Source: Mansonella perstans (lineage: Eukaryota > Nematoda > Chromadorea > Rhabditida > Onchocercidae). Taken from it: a DNA stretch of 64,000 nt. Every line of letters starts with the position of its first letter. Within the stretch, counting starts at the first letter, position 1. Position numbers and translations under genes: made by a program. This document shows positions 15,383 through 28,098 of the stretch, piece after piece. A model generated the notes under the pieces. The model searched no databases and was not told the origin of the DNA. It saw only the letters and a list, made by a program, of their open reading frames with translations. The stretch is from assembly GCA_037074765.1 (NCBI GenBank), contig JBAMDO010000144.1:1-64000 (forward strand). Reading direction: 5' to 3'.

Positions 15383-18126
15383 AATTAACTCTTCGGACTT
15401 TCAACAAAGTATCCGATCATGCAACACAGCATCTTTTTGCTTGCAGAAGTGGTGGAATGTTGAAGATACATTTGATAGAACATGGATAAAACCCTTTCAT
15501 AATTTATTCATTGACGAAATAGACTATCTACGTGTGGTTCGAATTGCTTTTTGGAAAACTAAATATGAAGAAATTTATTTTAGGATGAACTTGATGATCA
15601 GTGAATCTCACAGAGCCATGTAACAGACATGTCTAATCATTTTCATTTGCTTAACTTCTTTTCTAAAAGAGCTTAAATCATACAGAATTGCTATTGCATA
15701 GTACACACACAGACATGACATGAAGACACAAACATGCAAATGTAGACAAGATGGCATGTGTAATTGGAAGCACTTTTCTATATTAGCACATTCCGCAGTT
15801 GAGATTTTCGAGGACAATTCAACTGAGACTTTTTTTGAGAGGAAAAAATATAGAAGTATTTATATGTTCGAAAAGGAACAAACTGCATCTGAGTGGATGT
15901 CACTTGGATGTCACTCACGTTACGTCGGTACATTACACTTAATACGCTAGATTTTGTGGAGCGTTAACCTCTCTATTTAAAGACAAAAAAATACAACAAT
16001 TTATGCAAGCATCGTTCGAAAGTTCCTCAAATATTGCAATTGTTGTTAGAGTTGCGTAACGAACTTCTCGAGAACGAGTTCACAATAAAACCTGACTTCG
16101 TTTAAACTAAAGCGAAATTAATTAATTTCTAATTACTACTAATAACTCGATACTAATTGAACAGAATTTTTTCTCTCCCTCCATATTGAATTCAAGTTCA
16201 GCTGTTTACTTGTTCCAGAGTTTATTTATTTCAACTGAATTGGAAATCGCATTTAGAGAACTATGGAAAAAATGAAACTGCGAACCAGAGATATAAAGTA
16301 ATACTGGAAAATCATATTGATCGAGTAAAAGCATGCAATAACATCGCGAACTTCGGATAATAAGACAGTAAATTGGACAGGCATCAGTAGTATGGAATAC
16401 GGATCAAAATCGGAAAAACAAAACAAACGACACTAATAAATTTTAGTGAAACTTCTCATTATTACGGTAAATTCCAGCAGAAATAACTTCACTTGTAATT
16501 TATTACGATATGGAAGATTATCATTTCTTTTAACAGTACAAAGAAAAATGTTAATTCTGCAGCTTATATACAATGAGAGAGAACGATAGTAATCAACTAA
16601 TGTCTAATTTGTTTATTTCATCCTGTAATTTATGAGAATGATTCAAACACAAGAGAATTGTTCTCTCGATTCCTCGTATCACATTGTTACAAGTATACAT
16701 ACTAGAAATATTATATCTGTCCGGAATGAATTTTAATTTTATTCGTTCCTAGTAGCATGTTGATTTATACGGGAGACAAAATAGAGTACGGTATTACGTA
16801 CCGCATACGTAATTTGTAAACAAACATGCTATGTTCAATTTCAATTGCGGAGAATTATCCATTTAGTTAACCAAAATAAAAACAAACCGAGAAATGAATT
16901 CAAACAATTCAATTCAAGCTTCCCGATGTTTTGGTAAATATTTCCAGGAACTGAAAGAAGTTTTTATGCATATTTATACAATAAAAAATGATCAAGCACA
17001 ATAAACTGAAACCACTTTACACGAACAAAAAAGTAAGATTTATACGGTCCAGATAAGTATGTAATATGGGAATTTTTTGAATAAACCGGAATATGCTAAA
17101 ATATCACATCAATCATTAAGCTGCAAAATCTGTGGTTCCGAAGTGTTCTTTCTTATAATTTCTAATGCACTTTTGGTCATTTTTTTGATTTGTGACGACC
17201 TTTAAATCGCATCTCAATCCTTCAGTCGTAATCCAGAAGAGTGCTCAGGAAGAGGAGCGAAGAAAAGCCTTGGACTTTGGAAACATTAACTAGATGTTAA
17301 TTATGTTTCACATCAATTCATTTTCTCATCAGTTCACTTTTTAATGCTTTATTCACAGAATACGGCTCTCGTATGAAGCACCTACTAGTGCTCCAAGATA
17401 TATCCCGAAAATTCAAATCTCAAGGATTTTCCGTTTTTGTAAACCCAAGATATACTGAATTAATGTAGAAGAGAATTTCACTTCGGAAAAAGAATATGCT
17501 GACTGGTAAGTTCCCACACTACGTCAAGAATGTGCCCAATCTTTACTGCTTTTCTGTACCACGAGACTATAACCAACCATCATGGTCATTCATCATCTTC
17601 ATATTGGAAAAACCAGTATTGCATATAAGCTGAAACGATACAATTTTTCAAGCCAGTATTCAGTTCAATCTAACGTCAAACAATCTTTCATTATTTTTCT
17701 TATCGTCTTCATTGAATTTAAGAAGTTGGTTTTGCTTCAAAATTGCAGAGAATATACCATTTCGAATTGTTTTTCACCAGAAAACATCATTTTTATGAGC
17801 AAAAATCAGACAAATCAACTCGTTGTTTACTTCTATCCCTCTGAAAATTCATTCAGCGTTCGATCAGTTAGGCCAGCCAATTGTTATAAACAAACATGGC
17901 AATAAGATCACATTACAGAGTATGAAAATGATATCACTATAGGGCTGCCATTTTTTATGTATTACTTTTTTTCGTTTTAATGTATTCAAATTTCACTCGA
18001 CTCACTGTAACATGATCGAAAGTTAAAAACATTCGATTTTTGCGACAATAATCCTTGAAAGTATAAGCATGGTAATAATAACTCTCTGCATCATGAAAAT
18101 ATCTACAGTACGAATTTTAGTATAAT

Positions 18127-19263
18127 TTAATTGAAATAGTTACACTTATTCGTTACAGAATCCTTCAATAAGGTCTTTTTATCAGTCGATTTTTGGCCAT
18201 AACTTTCAACTTTCGTCAAATCCAGCTTATTAGATTCTTCTAATGGTATATTTCCAAGTGGCACAACAAAATAGTCTTCAACAGTTTTTGTAGCATTCAT
18301 TAGAACTTCATCCTTGAGCATTGGATTATCTGCAACATCTTCACGTAATGGGCACGGTATGTCTTCAAGCAAAGTTTCGAGCGGTTTAACACCCTGGAAA
18401 TGAGTATTTTGTTCGTAGAAAAACTAAGAGCTCATTTTCATTTAAAATAGACGCTAATCGTTCCGAAACGATTCCCGAAACGATCCATTAAATAAAATAT
18501 GAACAAGGACTTCACAGAACCGATTTACTAAAAAATTGTACAGTAAACAAAATTATTTACATTAAAATCGTATTCATTTAGTTACAAATAATGACTGGAA
18601 GGAACAGCATTACACATCCAAACTTTGCTGATATATACCTGCTGATTCAGCGCTATGCATGAAATATTTGAAAAACAACTTGGAGAGTTATTCATGCTGT
18701 ACGAGGCAAGACATGATCTCACCCACGATTATTCAGATTTTAGTGTAATGCACTTATGCTAATGTTATCACACGGCAACCATACTAAAGATGCAGCAGTA
18801 ATTTTTGGGATTTCAAGAACCATAACCCAATTTAAAAAAAGCTCTTACTGTAGTGTCAATCAACTTCAATTGATTTGCAAATCGTACTGCTTCTTTCAAA
18901 TTAAAAACTGCCTGCTCGTCACTGAATCGTACCAAGGAAAGTCTTTCCAAATGAGTAATGAGAGCTTTGTCGAACAACGGAGGTTCTTCCACCTTACTTT
19001 GGTCGATCTATGAAAAGGAATATTAGATCTGATAAACTCTCACAATTACCGTAACTACCAATCCTGTTTGAATATTGTTAAAATAAAGTCACATTTCACG
19101 ATTACTTCATTTGCCAAAGAAAGTTACTTTTTTTTTTTAGGATTATAATTGCATCTCACTTAACTGTATCATGAAAAATAATGAAAACCACTCCAATTCG
19201 CAATTATTTCAAGCAGCGTCAACCAAACTTAGTCTATAGCTATTTGACGCTTACATAAGTCAT
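18127..19263 (-). CDS. gatC: Glutamyl-tRNA(Gln) amidotransferase subunit C, mitochondrial
   Basis: GatC is the small scaffold subunit of the GatCAB transamidase, which converts Glu-tRNA(Gln) to Gln-tRNA(Gln) in mitochondria. Two exons are certain. 18849-19007 reads ITHLERLSLVRFSDEQAVFN then KEAVRFANQLKLIDTT. 18127-18393 reads GVKPLETLLEDIPCPLREDV and later TKTVEDYFVVPLGNIPLEES before the stop. Both are phase 0 and match the whole GatC domain: the LERL helix, the DT-GV-PLE turn, LR-D, and the VEEYF-VP-GNI tail known from animal GATC. An in-frame TAG lies directly before codon 1 of the first certain exon, so an upstream exon is needed. The best candidate is a 9-base exon (MTY) with ATG at 19261-19263 and donor GTAAGCG, giving about 144 residues, close to the human length. 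That first exon is tentative and no obvious mitochondrial presequence is seen. Confidence 0.85.
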
Positions 19264-19518
19264 ATGATCTCAAACTTTTTTATTGCTATCTAAATTTATC
19301 AATCATAACCTTTATCGCATTACAGAATATACCCTAACTAGAATCAGTCATTCAAGCTACCAGATTAATCAAATAGAATTCAACACACTTGAGGGGATTG
19401 ATATTTGTTTGTACATATTTGATACATGGACAAACATGCTTATTGAACTGGATTAACTTTACATAACCTAAAAAATGGTATAACATGTGACTTAAAATTT
19501 AGCCACGGAAAGTTCATT

Positions 19519-22500
19519 TTAAAAATTAACCGGTGAAGGAATAGGCTTCTTGGGTATATAGACTTCATCATCTTCGATTGGATCACTTTTAAATGTTCGC
19601 TTTGATTTGCACCGCTTACCAAATCTTAAACTTCTAAGTCGTTGCTGTAATATTAAGTGGAAACTAATCATCGACAAACCAACTTCAACTCAACTGAGTA
19701 CATCCGTATCAGTCCTGTAAATTTCGTAAAACTACATATGCTGAATAAATCATACAACTCTGATCGAAAAAAAAAAAAAAAAAAACACCTTCCCCATTTA
19801 AAGACTACAAATTGACCTGTTCAAAATAATAAGTGTGCAAGAGTTTTAAAACAAAATTTCATCAACTTATAATTAGACGAGCAAATTTTCACATCTTTCT
19901 CGAACAATTTCCAGAAAATTGAAATTTTTTTCCGATTTGTATTTTACTGTTGTTGTTCTATATTGGCAAATTAAATAATGTATGCAATTCACTAGTACAG
20001 AGTTAAACAATGTATTAGATTTAATGGATCAATAGTGGTACAGGAATATACTTTTAGTCCATGTATTTTTTGTAGTGTATTTAACTCTCTTAGAAAAGCC
20101 AATTCGTCAGTGTATGGTTTATTGATAATGAAAGGATATGATCGTACAGTCACACAAACATTCAACCAAAAAAAAGTACTGCTAACAAAAAGGAAGCGAG
20201 ATCATTTCTAATTAAAGCAGTACTCGTCATGCGACGTCTCAGATGCTCTCAGTACATCTCAATACTTCAAAAAATTAGAATTCATCGAATATTGCTGCTA
20301 TTATTGAATTTCATCATAGAAATATACACTAATGAATAAATATAGCTTTAAAAAACAACAAGAAAGGAAATCAAAGCCACGAATGCCTAACTTGGAATGT
20401 TGAGGATTACTGTTTGTAAGAGGAACTAATTCAACAGCAATGAAAAAACCAAATATTTATGTTAGGAAGCAGACTCACAAATGCAATATCAAGACAGAGC
20501 AATGCACCAAAATCCGCATTTTTATCATTAGTTATCGAAAACACCATCCTTCAGCAGTAGGCTTTCTAGCAGAAATTTCTCCATTTAAATTTAACCAAAA
20601 ATTCTTTTACTACATGAAATATTGAAAAGATTTCAATATCTACAAAATGATGAAGGATGGAATTTCGAAATTTCAACACAATTCGCTTCAAATCGAAAAT
20701 CAGCATAAATTTCTGGTTAGATCATGAATTTCGACTCTGAAAAGCGCGTCGTCTTTTCGTGATGTTTACCGCTGAATCATTCTGCTTCCTAATGGCTGCA
20801 CCACCACATTCATTACTGCTCTGAAGAAATGTACTGCTAACCACACTTTCAACTTGACAAGAGAACCTTTTATTCTGATTTTAAGAACATTCGAATGAAA
20901 AGTACCTAGACTCCACAAAATTTGACGAATTTTTTCATTCCAGTGAACAAATTCACGTTTTTTGATGACGGAATTGACTCCCTTTTAAAAAAACCTACCG
21001 TGCCAAAGCTCACTTTATTGTCGGTATTTAAACTTTTCGGCTTTCTTTTTCTATTAAAACTCGAAAAACGAAGCTAATACGAAATCAAAATTCTTTTAAA
21101 ACAGAAATGAAGTTACTTCAGGTGCTTCAAGAATCTCGTCCAAGTCGCACGTTAATGCCTCTTTGAGAGCATCTGGCGATAAAACGGTGAACGGTGTTTC
21201 CAAAATCGAATCACGCGGCTACAAACAGTGATAAAATCAATCGAACGTGAAATTTAATATTGATTCTGACCAATGATTATAAGTTTATGACGGTGGCAAA
21301 CATAATTATCGCCTAAGCGAAGAAGGAAAGCAATCACTAGCTAGCATGAAAATTTATCGCTTACCCGATATTGACTCAGCCTTCTTGGTGCTTCCTCTTC
21401 ATTAGTTTTGTTAATCAATTCACAAGCATCCGGGATTTCAACTGGTTCTGGAAGTTCTACCTTCTTCCTACGTTCCGGCGTTTCGCCTCAAATTATAACT
21501 TTTACTTCCAAGGAATCAACACAAAATTAGCAGTAACAATAACTGTAACAGTTTCTATTTGATTACTAAAAGGTGTTCAGGTCAGCAAAAAATTTCGGAG
21601 TTTTCGATGTCACTTTTTAGAGGTAGTGTACATCAAGCAGCAATATCAAACTGTTTTTTATTCGAAATTTGAGAACAGATTTATGAAATTAAGTTGCCAT
21701 AAAATATACCAGTGCTGGATAGACGAACAATATTTTTTCCAATAAATTCTTCGGTTCGTAAATGTGCTTCATTTACTTCTTGGAGCAACAATGATGATTC
21801 TACTCCGCTTAGCTCCATCTAAATTTAAAACAAAAAATCATTGGGGGAAGTCATATAAGAAGTAAATCGGTACACGAAAAAAGAATTTTGCAGTTAAGAT
21901 AAACTATAAGATCACAAAAAAAAAAAAATTCATTACCAGACGCATGGCAACATCTGTGTTTGAGTTTGCCATCTCATTTGCACGTGCAGACACCAAATCG
22001 CCCTGCTCTTGCAAATCTCTACTCAACGCTTCCACTGTTTTGTGTGTCTGCAGTAATTTAATATTATCTTCACAAAAAATTCTGAATGTATAATCAAATC
22101 TTAATAAAATGGCAAAATACACTAAATGATACAACAAAAATGTGATATTTTAACTTACATTCTTGACGTGCTCCCTCTGGCAAATCATTTTCTTTGAAAA
22201 ATCATCTGTGAATGATTTCCAAGCCTCCTTAATGGAGCATGTCTCGTCGACGGTAGCTTTCACATATGCACTTTGACTTTCAAAAACATTCTGTTGTTCG
22301 ACTTTCAGTGACTCCAATTTTTCGCTCACTTGTTGCGTTTCCTCTCTTGTCGTTTCAATGTAAGTTTCTAATACATCAATGATCTATAACAGTAGACAAA
22401 TGGACAGCTATTAAAATGAAAAATTACGATAAAATAATTCTAAATGACAATATATTCCTTAGACTAATAAAAAATTAGAGAAAATGTATGTTTTTAGCGA

Positions 22501-25500
22501 AGCATTAACAAAACGCTTGAATTAAATCATAAAATGAATAAAAAACAAACGAATGCCATTGTAAACCTTAACACTTCCTCCTTGAAGTTCCAAAACTTAA
22601 GCTCAGTTCTATCCAAAATTTCTGGCCATCATCGCAATGCGAAAAGTTAGCCACTAGTATCTGCAACTTACTATATGCTTCATTTTTTCTGCCTCTGACA
22701 CAGTGAGATTGGTATAATCGGTGGAAACTTCATGATAATTTTTCCTCAGTAGTTCATACTCTTCTACCTAGAACGAATATAAACATTACTACAGCTCTGA
22801 AACAATATGCAAAAATTATACAAGTATGACAAATGAAAACCCCTCCATTTATAATTATTAATTATCATATGATTAGCAATTTCATAAAGAATTCTGAAAC
22901 TTTTTCCTTGCAGATTTGTAGAATCTTTTCAGCGAGCATTTTTTTTTTTTTAAATATGGGAACTCATAATAAGTTTAGATTTGATCTCGTATATTACTCA
23001 CATGCTTCACTATAAAATCAATAAATTTGTTATGCTGCTCGTACAACTTTTCATGATAACTCTCTGCACCATTAATGAACGTGCAGACTTCCTTCAAAAA
23101 ACTGATAGCTGAATTATCAGTGTCACCCTGAAATCGAACATATGATATCATGACTGTAAGAGAATTAATTGGTAATGAAGCACAAAATCATTTTAGAAAA
23201 TACGCAAACTTAGTAAGCTCCAAAGTCTTTTGAATTTCTCATACTCCAATCATCTTGAATCAAATAGTGAAATACCTCATAAGCAGTGAAAAAGGCCATC
23301 AACTGCGAACGTAATAATTCTATGCAGTCTCGAAATGAGTGCACATCTTCTTCTATATTCAATTTCATTCGTTCTAAAATTCGTAACATTCAACTGTACA
23401 AATCTGCACAAACACCATTAATATATTTGGATTTGAATGCGTGGTGTCGAAAAGTATCTAAGCCCTTATATGGAAAGTAATACTGTGCGTGAAACATCAA
23501 TGCTGGTGTCATAAAGAAAAGTTTCATAAATATTGAGAATCTGAATCCGTCCCAGTAAAAATAAAAATTAAAAAAAAGTGCCGAAAACAACAATTATGAA
23601 ATTCATGTCAACCCATAATAACGTAAAACTATTGCGTGATTTGATCCAACTTAAATTTACGAGGGAAAGTTCATCTACTTATGGACTGATGTAAAGAAAA
23701 CCTCTGGTCGAAGCCTAAGAATCCAAACTACTTCAACAGTTAGCATTTGATATCGGTGATAGTTAACAATGCTTAATACATGCTTAATTTTGACTTCAAA
23801 AGCAACAAAAAAAAAAAAAAAAAAAAAAAATTGACGAACTTCTTACCACAACAATCAGTTATTTTTTCCATTTCCGACTGTGACATATCATTCCAAGCTT
23901 CAACATCTTTCTTCAACTTATCAGTACTTTGAGCATTGCTTCTTGTATACTGGACATACAGTTTTTCATTTTCATTTGCTGCATTACGGAAAGCATCAAT
24001 TTTGTCATGTGCTTTACCTAACTCCCAGTCCAAACGCGAGTAATTCTGACGGAGCTAGAATAATGAGATCTTAAATTAGAATTCATTACTCATAAACATG
24101 AAAAATTCGAAAGTACGTGCAAATAAAAATCAGCTAGAATCTGTAAATATATTTCATAGGTTTCAAGTCTTTATTTTTTTTTCTTCAATTATTTCTTCGA
24201 ATAATTAATACTAGCCTGCCTATTCTCTGCTTCGCTTCGATTTGCTGACTCTTGCAATTTCTTCAGAACTGTTTGATGATTTTCCAAATTCGACTTGCAA
24301 TTTGCTAATTCCTTTAAATTTAATTTACTACCAGAAATTTGATTCATCAGAAATGTTGAACATTCGAAAAGAATGTCTTTAAATGTTACTCTCTACTTTT
24401 AATCTAGAATGTACGATAACTGAGACAATAACAGAGAATAAAGCGCTAAAAGAAAAGAATCCGACCGAAGTATTTTTAATCGCAAGAATCGCAAGAACAA
24501 CAGAACTTGGAAGATACAACGTTTAACAGCGATCACTGATTTTTGTAGAGAGGTAGCAAAGGTAAAGCATAAACACTACCTACCAAGCTTAACTGAGCGT
24601 TTTCATTGCAACGTTCTTGATACTTCTGCTCCATATGTTTGTAACGCTCGTAAAGACGGCCATAATGCTGGCCCAAAATTTCTGCATCTTGCATTAACTA
24701 TAAAAATAGAAATAAATAAATATAGTTTTTCAATACCTGGAAATGAAGTATGATGTATACTATTCTAGAACTGTGAAGTCATTGACAGAAAAAAATTTCA
24801 AATAGACATAAAAGCTTGCCAACTGGATGCGTTCAAGGACTGATTGCAGTTCATCAGTGAGTGTTTCGATCTGCTGGCTCTGTTGCGCAAGTTGAGTATT
24901 CATGTTCCTGCAAATACCACTTGAAAAGTTTGCAAATGAATATTATTTGGCAGGTGAAATCTTTATTAAGATACACTAAAATACAGTGAATTAAATCCAA
25001 ATCAAATACTAAAAATATCTAAATAAAAGTGCCCGGCAAATATGTGCCTAACTATAAAATATAAAAGCAAAACTCACTCATAATTTTGACGGTCAACAAA
25101 GAAGCCCGTCTTGTCACGCGCGGCTTGCAAATCGCGCATCAGGCGGTTCATTTCACCATTGTAAGCCTGAAAAAGGAATGGTCGAGAACTTGTACAATTT
25201 TCGAAAGTGAAATTGCTTGACTGAAAGTGGAATCACTCCAATGAAATGACAAATTTACAAGTTGTAAAATCAACAAATGAGTAAAATGTACAAAACACAT
25301 GACAGCATGGCTGCAATTGTTGTGGTTGGCTTTCTCCTGATTTACTAAATTTGATGGGATTTTCACTGACATAAATGTACCTTAAGTAGAGCACGATGCG
25401 TCAATTTCTGATTTATTTCAGGCTGATTCTTAATATTCTTTGCAGTTGAAGCATACTCCAGTGTGCTAATCGATTCCTAAAAATAAAAAAAGCAAACTGG

Positions 25501-28083
25501 AGTGTTTCGAGAAATCTTCCTCACATCGTCAAATTCTTGAAATTCCAATGAAAATCTATCTCTCCAATTCTAAAGAACAGAATTTAAAATGTATGGCTGA
25601 TCGTGACAACTTACTTCAATGTTGGTGGAGGCAGGCGATAATGTTGCTACAATGGTAGTAATAGTCTTCCCACCTAATGAATCTTGCAAAATTCGTGTAA
25701 GTTTGCTCTCTCTGAAATATTGACTTAAATAAGCCTGTACAACTTCAATTTTTTTCTAAAATACTTATGTCGTATTTGTGCAATGTCCAATGTCGTATTT
25801 GTCATTAATTTGGTGCGCAGCACAACGGGCAGGAATCAGCACATACCTCAACCTATACTAACATCAAACGGCAATTGAGAACAATAACACTTAACAACAA
25901 ATATGGAGTTAAAAAGTTTTTTCTATTTAGGTTAATAGAAATAAAAGTAATCGAAAACAATAAACTGGTGAAAACTTTAATCCGTATTAGATACAAAGAA
26001 TTTTGCACGGAAAACTTAGCACAATAAAACCATGAAAGCTTAAAAGATCACCTGTATGGGACGTGACCAGCTCCTGATGTTAAAGCCATAATAACTCGAC
26101 CAAGTGTTAATAACGACTGATTAATACTACCTGCACATAAAACTAGTGCAAGAAATTAAAAGTTGATAATCAAAAATTTTAAAAAATAAAAATAGCTGCA
26201 AGTAACACTATCTATAAAAGGATGAATAAGACAACCAACCTGCTTCTCGAGCTCTTTTATCGATGGAGCCGGAACGGCCAATATTTTCCGAACCAGCCAA
26301 ATCAATTAAACTTAACTTTCCTTGTTTGATAACTTCTTCCCCACTTACAGTATTTTCTCGAATTACAACCGTTATAGTAAAAACGGTATGAGAACGGCTA
26401 AAAACCAAAAAAGAAAAATATCCTTCCCACAACTTTAAAATGAATTAAAAAATATTTGTTTCATCATAACCTTGAATTCAAATTCATTTGAGTCGCAGCA
26501 GTCCGTCGTTTTTCTGCACCCTTCTTTAGTAATTCACGTACTTCAAGACGATCAATCACTGGAACTTCTTCCAAGCCACTAACGATAACCGAACCCTAAA
26601 TTCTGTCCGAAGCAATGCAACTTTTGTAAACGTTTAACATATCATAGTATTGAGAAGATGAAATTTTGGTTACCTTTCGCACAGAATCTTCGAAGAGACG
26701 CAATCTTGCGTGACCCAGCTCACCATTCCCAAGCAAATCATACAATTCTTCATTGTACAACTCAACATATGATACACGAACTGAGAATTCTTCCGCATCC
26801 TTTAAATTTGTAAAAATTTTTGTTTGTTTTGAATTTATAAATTTCCCTACTAAGCGGCCTGCACGCCTCACAACAGGATCAAAACAAACGTAAAATCCAG
26901 CTGTCTTGTATCCTAAATTGTGCCAATCGTCACTAAATGAACTCTAAGAATTTTAAATACGCAATCTTGAACAAACAATTTCCTGAATACTAATTCAAAT
27001 GACAAATATATACATTTACTGATCAAATATTTCTGTCAAAATTCCATAATACAAACCAACGAAAATAATGAATTCTCTGAATCAAGCAGTACCTGGTTTT
27101 CTAACTCAGTGAAAATGTGTTGCAAAGCTCGCGGTATTATACCAACTGAAGAATCTTCGTTCCACGAGTGCTCATGAGTTGAGCTGATCTGCTCACCTTC
27201 CATTGTGAATGTTTTGCCTGTACTTGTTTGTCCATAACTGAAACTAACCGCTGTGAGAGGAAAAAACAACTGAAAAAGTTATAAAAACAATAACGACCTA
27301 GTAACCAGATATAGATACAATACCAGATAGAACCTACGCAAACAAAGTGCAGTTGTAGCCAGCAAGAACATTTTTAACCAGTGGTTCGACCAAGTCGAAA
27401 TATATGTCCAACTGTTTTGCCTGCGCTCCATATACCTAAATTTAGACATAATTAGCTTCATAACTTCATAATTAGCTTTCGGTAACAAAAAAAAGAATAA
27501 GAAAAAATCAGATCTCAATTAAGTGTCCAACAAAAAAAAACCGGCATAAAAATAAGGAACACTAAACTGAGCACATTTAGCGATCAATCATAATCAAAAT
27601 GTCAAGTAGTCCATCCCAACAACAATCATTAGAACTCTAACAACTTAATTTTGCAAAACAAGAAAACAGAAGAAATCCCAGAAATGTGAACAGTAAAATC
27701 TTTTCCGACTTAAATGATAACAGGCCAAGTGGTATCTTGTGGTTCGGGCAGAATAAGGCAATAGGTTATTTAAGATTTAATTACACCTTATCGAACGGCC
27801 CGAATTCCTTGTTGACTCCTCGGTCAATCACAACAATACTTCGTTTGCGAGCATTTGCCGTAAGTGAACAACGAGCCTTTTCAGCAATCTCATTATCATT
27901 CATCGGTCTAAATTTGATATGTCTTACTTAGTAATTCAACTGACTTCAAAACTTCACATTTTGTTTCGTCGTGACTGATTACAGTCTTTTTACTTACAAC
28001 TTAAATTATTCAATCTGTTACCTTATCCGGACAGCAACGCGCACATTTTTTCCAGTTTTAGCGTTTTTATCTGTATTCGACAT
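19519..28083 (-). CDS. bmk-1: Kinesin-5 (Eg5/BimC family) mitotic motor
   Basis: A plus-end-directed homotetrameric motor that slides antiparallel spindle microtubules. The start codon at 28083 lies five bases behind the acceptor CTAATTTCAG (28089-28098). Exon 1 (28022-28083) reads [10 protein letters not shown]; exon 2 gives [13 protein letters not shown]. The motor continues with [20 protein letters not shown] (P-loop, exon junction 27338/27237), [13 protein letters not shown] (about 26750), switch I NLNSRSH (26472/26397 junction), switch [11 protein letters not shown] (about 26290) and [15 protein letters not shown] (about 25700). About a dozen short exons between 25170 and 21700 encode a long coiled-coil stalk. 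The tail has ETPERRKK near 21470, resembling the BimC-box TPxR CDK site, then a basic last exon (19519-19644, [17 protein letters not shown]) and a stop at 19519-19521. There are 24 exons in total. The family assignment is firm; exon borders in the stalk are by eye. Confidence 0.92.
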
Positions 28084-28098
28084 TTTTACTGAAATTAG
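28084..28098 (-). promoter_or_regulatory. Probable spliced-leader acceptor of kinesin-5
   Basis: On the minus strand, CTAATTTCAG is followed by TAAAA and the start ATG. A strong 3' splice site this close to the start, with no upstream exon seen, is typical of nematode trans-splicing. Inference. Confidence 0.65.

Larger units (their letters stand above)
6700..18126. other. 11.4 kb gene-poor intergenic region
   Basis: No exon chain that I can support was found on either strand. Open frames here are at most about 107 codons, have no recognisable motif and no supporting splice context. The stretch is AT-rich and contains a GA microsatellite, a TCA/ATC array, an ACAT array and one ambiguous base. 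It lies upstream of the laminin gene and downstream of GATC, so its laminin-proximal part presumably holds the laminin promoter. Small non-coding RNAs cannot be excluded by eye. Confidence 0.7.

Noticed and set aside
15531..15545. GGTTCGAATT resembling a tRNA B box
   Set aside because: The rest of the B box (CC) is missing and no A box or acceptor stem could be formed upstream.
16793..16813. 8-bp inverted repeat ATTACGTA/TACGTAAT
   Set aside because: Too short to be significant in 64 kb of AT-rich DNA, and in no meaningful context.
17582..17905. 107-codon open frame in the large intergenic region (plus strand)
   Set aside because: No recognisable motif, no clear splice-leader site, and length is not remarkable for one of many frames in 11 kb; hydrophobic and Asn-rich composition follows the local base content.
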